This document shows positions 1-8,577 of a stretch of 56,561 nt of DNA, piece after piece (positions within the stretch are counted from its first letter, which is position 1; each line of letters opens with the position of its first letter). The position numbers and the translations under genes are program-made. The stretch comes from Balamuthia mandrillaris (taxonomy: Eukaryota; Discosea; Longamoebia; Balamuthiidae): contig JAVKOQ010000282.1 in NCBI GenBank assembly GCA_031835245.1, positions 10,001 through 66,561 of the forward strand, in the 5' to 3' direction. Below the pieces are notes generated by a model, which worked only from the letters and a program-made list of their open reading frames with translations, had not been told where the DNA came from and made no database searches.

Positions 1-787
1 TGGCTGTCTGTGGTGTGAGCCCAATGTGGCCAACTACCGCGATGCCAGCTTTGACTAGAGCTCTCACCCGATCAGCCATCCGCTTGCCTCCTTCCAACTT
101 GACAGCATGCACGCCGCCTTCCTTGAGCAACCGTAAGGCGTTGCGCACTGCTTCTTCGTCACTCACCTCGTAACTGCCGAAGGGTAGGTCGCCCACCACG
201 AATGCAGTGCTACAGCCTCGTTTCACAGCTTTGCAGTGCAGCAACATGTCGTCCATGGTCACTGGCACGGTGTTGTCGTAGCCCAGTTGGACCATGCCCA
301 AAGAGTCTCCAACCAGGATCATGTCAATGGCATCCGCTCCAGCTCGTTCAACAATAGCAGAACTGGCGTAGTCGTAGGCAGTGATCATGGTCAGAGGCAC
401 TCCCTTCTTGTGCTTCTCCAGAATTTGACGCAAGGATGTGACTCTAGCTCTGGTCTTTTCTCTGGCGGGAGCGGCGTGAACGCTGTAGAGTCGTTCCTGC
501 CAACCAGGACTCGGCACGGAAGATGCTGACTCGGTCTGGCCTGAGCCGCCAAAGGAAAAAGCCCTGCTGAACGAAGAGTACAGCCTCGGAGCAACGTAGT
601 AGTCGTCGCTTGCTGCATCATAAGCGCCCCACAAGGAATGTGAGGTGGAGGTGGGGTTGGCAGCAATCGAACGCGGGCGCATCATTCTTGTCGACGTAGC
701 CCCACCAGCCAATCGCCGTGGCGCTGCGGGTGGCACTTTGTGGATGAGGTGGCCCCTCAGACAAGATACACTTCTCTCCTTCCCCAT
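1..787 (-). CDS. panB: ketopantoate hydroxymethyltransferase (5' part; runs off left edge)
   Basis: The frame reads 3-methyl-2-oxobutanoate hydroxymethyltransferase, which adds a one-carbon unit from methylene-tetrahydrofolate to 2-oxoisovalerate in pantothenate and coenzyme A synthesis. Family stretches seen in order are [38 protein letters not shown] (with the metal-binding Asp), [19 protein letters not shown] and [10 protein letters not shown], ending at the window edge in [11 protein letters not shown]. The C-terminal part lies outside. No intron is seen. In-frame ATGs are at 787, 685 and 682. A leader rich in Ser and Arg with few acidic residues precedes the enzyme core, which suggests a mitochondrial presequence (inference). 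I give the longest start; 685 is equally possible. Gene identity is secure, the start is not. Confidence 0.9.
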   Translation of the reverse strand, partial: MGKERSVSCLRGHLIHKVPPAAPRRLAGGATSTRMMRPRSIAANPTSTSHSLWGAYDAASDDYYVAPRLYSSFSRAFSFGGSGQTESASSVPSPGWQERLYSVHAAPAREKTRARVTSLRQILEKHKKGVPLTMITAYDYASSAIVERAGADAIDMILVGDSLGMVQLGYDNTVPVTMDDMLLHCKAVKRGCSTAFVVGDLPFGSYEVSDEEAVRNALRLLKEGGVHAVKLEGGKRMADRVRALVKAGIAVVGHIGLTPQTA

Positions 788-1139
788 TTTTTTTTTCGGA
801 CTTGTCGTTGTTTTCACTCGTACTTTCCAAGCGTCGGTGTTTTGTGTGTTTTGCGAAAGGAACGCTAATCGAACGTGTCTAAACCGAAACACGGAAATAC
901 AAAACCAGTTAAATACTTGCTCGTGCGAAAGGGGAGAGGAAAGGGGAGAGAGGCCAGGGTTACCTTTTCACTTCAGCGGGGACTTTTCTTGTCTGTTTTC
1001 TTTTTCTCCGCGGATAGAAAAAGATGACGTACACTCCGCGCTAAATTCCTTAAATTCCTCTTTTTCATGTTTTTCATTTTGTCGACCTTTCCTTTTTCGT
1101 CTACAAAAGAAAGAAAAAAGAAGGGGAAAGGTACAAAAA
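788..1139. other. intergenic region between panB and the next gene
   Basis: This 352-bp spacer separates two divergent genes and so must hold both promoters. It is rich in T and AG-purine runs. I see no RNA gene and no recognisable element in it. Confidence 0.4.
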
Positions 1140-2644
1140 ATGATTAAAGATGAGAAAGAAGGCAACGAGGAGGCAACGAGGGCACCTCAATTGGCGGCTG
1201 GGCTGCCCCGACCACCACTGGTGATTCCTTGGGAAAAGGTAGTAGATATAGTATTTACTGCACTTGGCCCAGCAATCAAACGTGCTATTCGACGCAAGCC
1301 ACAAAAGCTTCCTGTCACAGCGGCTGCTCCTCTTCACCCCATTTTCCATTCTGCCTATTTTGGTACACTAGAAGAGCGTACCCTGAGCACGGAGCAAGAA
1401 CTGTTGGACGTGTTTGGCCATTATACAAGGAGAGAGTTCAAACATGGCTCCTATGCAGTGCTGGCTCCAAATGTTACCATCAAGTATATGGCAAATACAG
1501 AGAAAACGCGGCTGAAGTTGAAGTATCGCGTTTACAATTGGAATAACGTACTTCAGTGGCCAGAAAGCTATTCTTTTGAGGTTTGTTTTGTTTGGTTTGG
1601 TTTGGTGTTATTTTTTTTGTTTTCATTTTTCTACCCTTTTAAGCCTTTCTGCCCTTTATTTCTTTCCTCTAAAACTTTTTTTCATTTAAAAGGACTGATG
1701 GACCTCTCCTTTTTCTGTCTCCGTTGGACCAAGGACCTCTCCTCCTTCTCCTCCGCTGGACCTTTCCTCCTCTGTTGGGCCTCTCCTTCTCCTCCTCCGT
1801 TGGACCTCTTCTCCTCCTCCTTTGGACCTCTTCTCCTTCTCCTCCTCTGTTGGACCTCTCCTCTTTCTCCTCCTCCATTGGACTCTTTCTCCTCCATTGG
1901 ACCTCTTCTCCTCTTCCTCCTCCTCTGTTGGACCTCTCCTCCTTCTCCTCCTCCATTGGACTCTTTTTCCTCCGTTGGACCTCTTCTCCTCCTCCATTGG
2001 ACCTCTTCTTCTCCTCTGTTGGACCTCTTTTCCTTCTCCTCCTCTATTGGACCTCTCCTCCTTCTCCTTCTCCATTGGACTTCTCCTTCTCCACCATTGG
2101 ACCTCTCCTCCTCCTCTGTTGGGCCTCTTCTCCTCCTCTTCTTTCTCCTCTGTTGGACCTCTCCTCCTCCATTGGATCCCTCCTCTTCCTCCATTGGACC
2201 TCTTCTCTGTTGGACCTCTCCTCCTCCGTTGGATTCCTCCTCTCTTCATTGGACTGTTTCTCCTCCTCCTCTCCTCCTCCTCCTTCTCCTCTTCCATTGG
2301 ACCTCCTCCATTGAACCTCTTCCTCCTTCATTGGACCTCTCCTCCTTCTCCTCCTCCATTGGACTACTCCTTGGACCTCTCCTCTTCCACCTCTGGTGGA
2401 CCTCTCCTCCTCCATTGGACTACTCCTCTTTTGTTGGACCTCTTCTCTTCTACCTCTGTTGGACCTCTCCTCCTCTGTTGCACCTCTCTTGTACATCTCT
2501 CTCTCTCTCTCTCTCTCTCTCTTCTTATTTTTTTAAAACCCTTTTTCTTTTATTGTTTAACAATATATTTTTCCATGTCAGGGTGAATTGCTAGATTTCT
2601 TGTGCTCCAAAGAGCCTTTTTTGGAGTCACAGGAGTCCTTGTGA
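1140..2644 (+). CDS. unknown protein, two exons with a minisatellite-bearing intron (tentative)
   Basis: I do not recognise this gene. Exon 1 (1140-1580) starts at an ATG and codes 147 residues, including RPPLVIPWEKVVDIVF, RRKPQKLPVTAAAP and ELLDVFGHYTRREFKHG; it looks like globular protein. A GT donor follows at 1581. The best acceptor is the CAG ending at 2581 after a T-rich run, giving exon 2 (2582-2644), which adds GELLDFLCSKEPFLES and stops in phase. The intron of about 1 kb would contain the whole pyrimidine minisatellite. Exon 2 overlaps the last exon of the opposite-strand gene by about 95 bp, so the second exon, or even the gene, may be wrong. Predicted length is 167 residues. Confidence 0.35.
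1690..2485. repeat. pyrimidine-rich minisatellite, unit about TTGGACCTCTCCTCCTCC
   Basis: About 790 bp consist of irregular copies of a core CATTGGACCTCT or TGTTGGACCTCT separated by runs of CTC and CTT of varying length. I estimate 30-35 copies. Because the unit contains few stops, every frame stays open on both strands, giving apparent proteins that are repeat shadows only. It lies in the predicted intron of the gene at 1140-2644, with pyrimidines on the sense strand. Confidence 0.9.
2497..2522. repeat. (CT)n dinucleotide tract
   Basis: A pure CT run follows the minisatellite and comes shortly before the predicted 3' splice site at 2581. It may have served as a polypyrimidine tract or be a spread of the same replication-slippage region. 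Confidence 0.85.
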
Positions 2645-5058
2645 ATTTTGGTACGTGAATAGGAACTAAGTTCTGAGATTGGTGGTGTGTTATGCGCCAA
2701 TCATAGTTGAGTTGTTGTTTGCACACGTTGTTGTTTTTGGTTTGTTTAAAATGTGAGCTTGACTGTTGGATTGTCTTTTTGTTGACACTATGCTTGCTTT
2801 CAATTCCAAAATTAGCAAAACGTTGCACAGACCCAAACTTTTCCAAATAAAAGCCAAGATGGTACATGAAGATGTGAATGTAAGGAGTGACCTCACTTTT
2901 ATCATAGCGAGCAGTAAAAGCATGGCCAAATTCTCTTGCTTCAGTTAGCCATTCTTCCTGTGTGATGTTTACCTTCAAAAAGAGTAAGTACAAATTTCTT
3001 TTCCTTTTTCTTTTTTCTTTCTTTTTTCTTTTTTCTTTTTCTTTTTTCTTTTTTCTTTTCTTTTTGGTTTAAAACTGTACTTACTTTGTCATACACAGCA
3101 AGTGAGATCAGCTTGTGATATGATGTCCACACTTTGATGACATCTGCTACTTTCTTCTGTTGTTGAGGTGTTTGTGCTCCTTCCTGCAGCACCATCAAAA
3201 AGCGTTGATGATGCTCAATGATGGCTTGGTGTTGTGGGTGGCCAAAGCATGACTTCTCCACTCGCTCATGCAAGGTTCGCTTTTTTTTCGTTTTGCCACT
3301 TGATTTTTCTGGAATGAGTTTGATGTTTATCTCCTCTAGTATTAGCAGGTATTTTGCTGCCATGTTCTCGTTCTCATATGTCTCTTCTACTAATAACTCG
3401 AAGAGTTTCTTTGTTATCCCCATCAAGCAATGGAGCATGCAAGGGATGATATGGTCCAAGCCAAAAGGAAGAACTGGTTTTCCAGTAATGCCGTAGTTCT
3501 CTCTTGCAAATGTATCTTTTCCTCCTTCTGTTGGTATTTTTGCTGCCTTTTCTGCTAACTCCATCATCTCCTTTTCATCTCGCAGTGGCCATTGCACTAT
3601 ATCAAAGTCATGGATCGTAATTGCTGAGACGAGGCACCACGGACACTTCCAGTGGGATTTGGGGTGGTAGCAACAGTACAAACCAAGCATCGTCACAAGT
3701 GCCTTGAGATCACAAACAAGCACAGGCTCAAGATCGAATTCCTGGCCATTAACTTCTACTTTATTCTTCATCAGGTACTCGATTGTTGGTACTACACTCT
3801 CCAATTCTCTTTCAAACTCCTCTTTGCTTTCTCCACCGATGTAGATGATGTACTGGTGGCAGTTGTTTGGAGACTGAACTTCAGCAAGGCTCAAGTCATC
3901 TGTAATGAGCTCAAAGGTACCGATCTCTTGCATCCTTCCTCTTTTTGACGTCATGTTTGCACCGTCAAAAGCGAACTTGATGATGATGTTTGTTGTTGCT
4001 GTTGGTCTTTTTTGTTGTATTAACCACTTGATGAAGTCTAACAAAGGAAGTTCACTTTTGTGGCCATCGGGTGTTGATGTGGCTGGCATGTAGTTGTTGA
4101 CTTCTTCTCGCAACTTTCTCAAGTGTGCCAACGTGGCATAGGGTCCAAGTTCAAACAAGGTAACTGTATGATGCCAATCTTTGTCTGCTATTCGCATCGT
4201 GTCTTTGTATGCTAACAATGCTGCCAATGTTGGTTTGTGTCGCTGTTCCAAAAATTCTTTCATCCTTGGCAACTCGTCAACAAGGTATCAAATTAGCAAT
4301 GCATCTTCTTGTATCAATGCAACTAAACATTCTCCCAAAGTCTCCTTTTCATAAAGCTTCTTCAAGAATGTCTCTGCTTGCCTCTTTTGTACCTCTCTTT
4401 CTGGTAAGTTGCTCATCTCTTTGACTTCAGTCTCCCAATTCTCCACCATCTCTTTGGCCAATTTCTGTATTTTACAGACATGTGCCTCTGCTTCTTCTTT
4501 GTCTCGTTGTTTTTGTTCCTCTTCTCTTTTTCGTTTGTGTTCTTCTTCCTTTTGTTCTACTTTTTTTTCTTGTGCTTTCTTGCATTGCTCACAGCCTGCT
4601 TCCGCTTTACAGCTATGGGCTTCATAAAGCTCATGTGTGTAGCGGGTTCTCGCATTACTATATCTAGCAAGACAGTTGTCTAAGTAGAAAAGGTTTGTTA
4701 TTATTATTATTTTTTAAAAATGTACAACAGACAGAAGACTCATAAATACAAGGAAAAAGTATAGGGCTAATTGAAAAAAAAGCAGTGAAAAGAAGAGAGA
4801 GAGAGAGAGAGAGAAAGAGAGAATGTAAGTCATTTACTAACCTTTGTGACGACAAGGAAAAGGCAGAGCTCGAACCTTCCCTGTTCGTGTCTTTTGCATT
4901 CTTTCTAGCTCACGGCAGCAACCACAATTTGCAACAGTGCATGGATGAAGACCAAGACCACGTTCATGTTGGGTTTTGTTGGAACGTGTGGAAAAACATG
5001 GTCCCTGCTCTCCCTTTCGGCTGCGACAAAATAGGTGCTCGCACACAAACGCCTCCAT
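2550..5058 (-). CDS. transposon-like zinc-cluster protein, three exons, one in-frame TGA
   Basis: Exon 1 (5058-4842) codes a Cys/His-rich head (MEAFVCEHLFC, HPCTVANCGCC), exon 2 (4679-3085) the body and exon 3 (2972-2550) the tail. Introns 4841-4680 and 3084-2973 keep phase. After the head comes a coiled, charged stretch (KKVEQKEEEHKRKREEEQKQ) with CxxC motifs. The body has IIIKFAFDGANMT, HWKCPWCLVS, and PFGLDHIIPCMLHCLMGI. The tail has SEVTPYIHIFMYHLGF and FGIESKHSVNKK. This order, a DxLH motif then YIHxxxYH and a closing E-x2-H/N, resembles uncharacterised transposon-derived proteins of fungi and cnidarians, by my recollection. One TGA at 4290-4288 interrupts exon 2, so the copy is either dead or translated only from downstream. 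No terminal repeats or target duplication were found. Confidence 0.6.
4794..4813. repeat. (GA)n tract in intron 1 of the transposon-like gene
   Basis: The run reads CT on the sense (minus) strand and sits in the intron 4841-4680. Confidence 0.8.
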
Positions 5059-5137
5059 TGTCTTCTCTGTGCTTGTTTGGCTTGAAAAATAATAAATAAC
5101 AAACCAGAAAAGTAAAAGTCGACAATTAAAAAAATGA

Positions 5138-5176
5138 ATGACATCAGCGACGGTTGAATCAACCGTCGCTGACGTC
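5138..5176. repeat. 39-bp near-perfect palindrome with TGACRTCA at both ends
   Basis: Two 19-bp arms (5138-5156 and 5158-5176) match at 18 of 19 positions around a single central A. The outer ends are TGACATCA and TGACGTCA, both of the CRE/ATF type. It lies 80 bp upstream of the transposon-like gene start and 150 bp upstream of the tRNA gene. It could be a bZIP dimer site, a hairpin, or a snap-back remnant of a mobile element. Confidence 0.6.
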
Positions 5177-5323
5177 AACTTCACTAAAATAGGGTCTGCT
5201 GACGTATTTTCAGAAATTCCATTACTCGGAGTGTTCGGAGAATTCCCAGCAAATTGGCTTCCACAAAAAACCATCTGATCGTAAGCTCCTCATTTCTTTA
5301 CAAAACCTTAAAAATAACAACCA

Positions 5324-5395
5324 GCTGCTGTAGCTCAATGGAAGAGCGTTGGCCTTCGGAGCCAAAGGCTGTGGGATCGAGACCCATCAGCAGCT
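5324..5395 (+). tRNA. tRNA-Arg (anticodon TCG)
   Basis: The full cloverleaf can be drawn: acceptor stem GCTGCTG/CAGCAGC, D stem GCTC/GAGC, anticodon stem TTGGC/GCCAA with loop CTTCGGA (anticodon TCG, reading CGA), five-base variable loop and T stem GTGGG/CCCAT with one G-T pair. The T loop is ATCGAGA, so position 54 is A instead of the usual T. The discriminator base is T. There is no intron. A run of T residues about 10 bp downstream is a normal RNA polymerase III terminator. Confidence 0.93.
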
Positions 5396-5439
5396 CATTT
5401 CTTTTTTGTTTTTTTAAAAAAAAAAACAAAAAATTTTAT

Positions 5440-5789
5440 TTTGCTGTGGCCACGCAATTGGACACGGTGCAAGGGCTTGCTCAGAAAGGAGCGGATCAGC
5501 CAGGAAGCCTTGGACAAGGTGCCCTGCTAAACGACCTGTCCGTTCTGATGGTCGGCAGCACCTCCTTGATCATCGCTCATCGCTAGGGCACTGTGAAGAA
5601 CGCGGATTGCATTTATGTCTTGCAGAACAAGCAGGGCACGCACTAATCGTTACGGGAGCTTACAAGAAGTCAGCCATGCAGCAACTCACTGCTCATCAAC
5701 AAGCCTCGGCCTCTTTAGAAGGCATAACAGAGGAAGAAGAGGAAACCAAACGAAAAGCAAATGAAGATATTGCAGACGAACAAACATAG
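5440..5789 (+). pseudogene. C-terminal fragment of an ABCB-type transporter
   Basis: The segment reads the end of an ABC transporter nucleotide-binding domain: a D-loop-like QLDTV, then LMVGSTSLIIAHR (H-loop), GTVKNADCIYVLQN, and in another frame GAYKK, QQLTAHQQASASLEG and an acidic tail that closes with a stop. The Walker A, signature and Walker B parts are absent. A TAG replaces the residue after AHR, a second stop follows QGTH, and the frame changes before the tail. It is a host-type gene scrap, not a functional gene. It begins just after the tRNA terminator, so it may have arrived by a duplication or insertion next to the tRNA. Confidence 0.75.
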
Positions 5790-5834
5790 AAGAATGTCAA
5801 TGTGCCTTTTAAAAGAGCATCGTTGTTTGTTTCT

Positions 5835-6335
5835 TTACTTCCAGTGAGCTTGTGATTCAAGGATCCAAACTAAGAAGATGGAAAAAGGATACAGCAGGAC
5901 GACTGGGAAAACCCAGAATAGTTGGAGTGTGCGCCGGAAAGTGCCGATGAGACCTACCACCAATGTAACGAAAAGGATGGACACCACCTCTGCAGAGAAC
6001 TCCCACGCCAAGTGACGGAAGAAGATAAGTGCAAAGAACACGCCAAGGCACATCGTGTTGTTCATCGTTGCTGCTCCGTATAATGCAGAATAGCTGAGAA
6101 GATGCGGAGAGAGAGGTTAGTTGTTTGGGTGAGGGGAAAGGGGGAAGGACCTACGTCAACGAAGAATTCTTTTTTCTCTTCTTTGCAGCAAAGATGAGAG
6201 ATGAAATGAGTTCGCTTGCATTGGAACAGAATGGGGTAATGATGAAAGACACAAAGAATGGAGGAATGTTGATTTTTTCTCCAAAGTCGGTGATAACCTT
6301 TACAAGCAAATAATGTAATGTTGTACTTTCATTTA

Positions 6336-6377
<42 letters not shown>

Positions 6378-8209
6378 ACGTACGTCGACAATGGGATCAG
6401 AGAAGAAAGAAACCAGCCCAGTTCCAATCAACAAAATGATAATGGCTTTAATTGCAATCTTTCGCTTATTAACAGGTTCAGGGCTTTCCTATTGTTGGAT
6501 CAAGTCGAATCAAGGGACAGGGACAGAGAGGGAGAGAGACAGAGACAGAGAGTGAGAGAGAAGCACCTCTCCTGCTGCTTCCTGTTCTTCTTCGTCTTTC
6601 TCTTTGCCCGTAGATTGAACGTGTCCTCGGTCGATGGCAAGCTGTCTAGCCCTTGCCTTCCACTTCAAACCAAGGTTACGAACAGTGGCCCTGTCTATGG
6701 AAGGACTGCTTCTTCTGGCTCCCCTTGAGCTTGGAGATGGTTGTTCTGCAATGCCTCCAGCTTCTCCTTCCTCAATCAGTAAAGGTCTGTTAGCTTCATC
6801 TTCTTCGGCTATTTGTCGTCGTTCTCTGGCTGCAATCAAGTTGTGGCTAAGTACGGATAACGCCTTTGTTTTTAAAGCACGCTTGTTTGTAAAAAAGACA
6901 AAGATAAAGAAAAAAACAAAAGAATAATAGAATAACAATACGCAACCAACTCCATGCGTAATGTGTCACGCGCATTCTCGATCCTCTTTTGCTGAAGTTT
7001 TGGGTTGAGAACTTGATACACTGAATAAGCCACAAAAGACAAGCAGCAAGTGATCAACCCTGCCAAAGCAAACCATCGCTCCAACCTCTTGGCAGAATGC
7101 CCGGATGGATCTTGTAGGTAAGCAAAGGCCACTCCTTGCACTATCAGATAACTTGCTGATGTGGCTATCATTATCGAAGCTCCTCTGCATGTGTCTTTGT
7201 CCACCGTTGTTCCCGTATGTCGCAAACCTGCATTGATAGTTTAGTTTAATGAGAAGAGTTCGTATGACAGGTTTGGAAACGCCAGGTTTGAAAAGAATGG
7301 TGACAGAGGAACTTACTCCTTCTGCGAGTCAATATCATGTCCACGGACTCTCCGTGGCGAATATCGGTCCTTGCCAACACCAGCGAAGCAGCCCATGGCA
7401 GGGTCAACAACATTATGGTGCTGCCAGCAAGCGTGCCAACTCCAACTGCCTTTTATGTTGTTGGAGTTTTCATGAGGAAGATGGTCAGTTTGCGTTTTAA
7501 AGAAAAGGGAGAGGAATGCACGACACAAGCGATAAGGAGAAAAAAAGAGAGAGCGAGAGAGATGAGAGAAGCGAACAAGTTTCTTCTGGGCATCATCGGC
7601 AGAGCCAAGCGCACCAGATACGACCACGATGGCCGTGTCGGGCAAGGCTCCAAGCACTGGTATCACCAACCCTCCTATAATGCCAGGATCCAATATCTGT
7701 TTTTGTGTTTGTCAGTTGGGGTTCACTCAGCGGAAAACACGGTCTAAGAGGAAGAAGCGTACTTCAAGCAACAGCTCGCTGCCGTTCGAAATGAGCTTGG
7801 CTCCAAAGGCCAAGATGACGCCATAAATGGCCATCAGCAGCAGCAACCCCTCGACGGTCCGCGAGCATGGAAATATTCCATTGACGCAGTCCTCCTTCTT
7901 CTTCGCTTCGCACCGGCAGGCCTCGCCTTGGCACCACCCGGTGGGGCAGGCCGCACTGGCGGCGGCGGTGGTAGTGTTGAGGCGTTGGCACGCCTTCGTG
8001 GCCGCGCACCAAACGCACGAGGAGTTGATGGCTCGGCTGCAGTTGCGGCAGTCCTGCATGAAGGAGGCCGAGCAGTTCAAAGCAGCAGATGAGAAGGGTG
8101 CGGCGCTATAGGAGGGACCCGGCCCACCGTAGGCGGCGGTCCTGCCACAAGCCAACGAGAGGAGGAAGATGAAGAAGAAAATGACGCCGGCCAAGCAGCG
8201 ACGCGACAT
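5835..8209 (-). CDS. PSI-domain sodium/calcium exchanger-like protein (NCL type), eight exons
   Basis: Exons are 8209-7763, 7696-7577, 7449-7317, 7227-6947, 6863-6567, 6488-6384, 6297-6155 and 6093-5835, giving 594 residues. A signal peptide (CLAGVIFFFIFLLSLACG) is followed by a Cys-rich PSI/plexin-like module (CRNCS, SSCVWCAATKAC, CPTGWCQGEAC). Two Na_Ca_ex repeats follow: GAKLISNGSELLLE and GGLVIPVLGALPDTAIVVVS in the first, SFIITPFCSNASELISSLIF and YGAATMNNTMCLGVF in the second. The spacing and GAxxMNN motif resemble plant NCL/EF-CAX exchangers, but I see no EF hands. The variable loop (residues about 330-420) is charged. Predicted role is Ca2+ export against Na+ or H+ at a membrane, with the PSI module outside or luminal. 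The exon 4/5 junction is the least certain. Confidence 0.85.
6341..6372. repeat. (GA)n tract in exchanger intron 6
   Basis: A pure AG run lies within the intron between 6384 and 6297. It reads CT on the sense strand of the exchanger gene. Confidence 0.85.
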
Positions 8210-8577
8210 TCTCTCTCTCTCTCTTTTTTCTTCTTCTTCTTCTTTCGGTGTGCGGATGGAAGAAGGGCAGAAGCTGCGCGCCGGTGTCTTTCCGCTGAGC
8301 AGCGGCGGGGAATGTTCTACTTCGTGGATTGGCTTGGAAACATAATAATATTTTTTTTTCTTGTTTTTTCAACGAGTTTTTCGGGTTCTATATTTGTCTA
8401 CAATATGCGAAATTTCATTCATGCCGACACTTCGAGTTGCGCTTCGACTCCCACCAGCGACCTCCGAATTTTGTACCGTTCGTCGGTTCGACTCTTATTT
8501 GAAACGTCAAATTATTTTTTTTGTAACAGGGCGAAACTTTGAAGACACGGTGGTGTACAGGAAGCAGTTAAGCTCTT
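8210..8577. other. intergenic region, exchanger promoter side
   Basis: This 368-bp spacer holds a short CT run and a TTC run next to the exchanger start, and a T-rich stretch near 8350, which is probably the 3' end of the upstream gene. No other gene is seen. Confidence 0.4.

Noticed and set aside
1669-2586. Long open frames on both strands with Leu/Ser/Pro-rich or Glu/Arg-rich products
   Set aside because: They are translations of the pyrimidine minisatellite, open in all frames; none has a folded domain.
4288-4290. TGA in the transposon-like gene as a recoded codon or alternative genetic code
   Set aside because: TGA ends other real genes here (for example the RapGAP and small ankyrin-like genes), and no recoding element was seen.
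5138-5176. Palindrome as terminal inverted repeat of the transposon-like gene
   Set aside because: Both arms are on the same side of the gene and no matching sequence was found beyond 2550.
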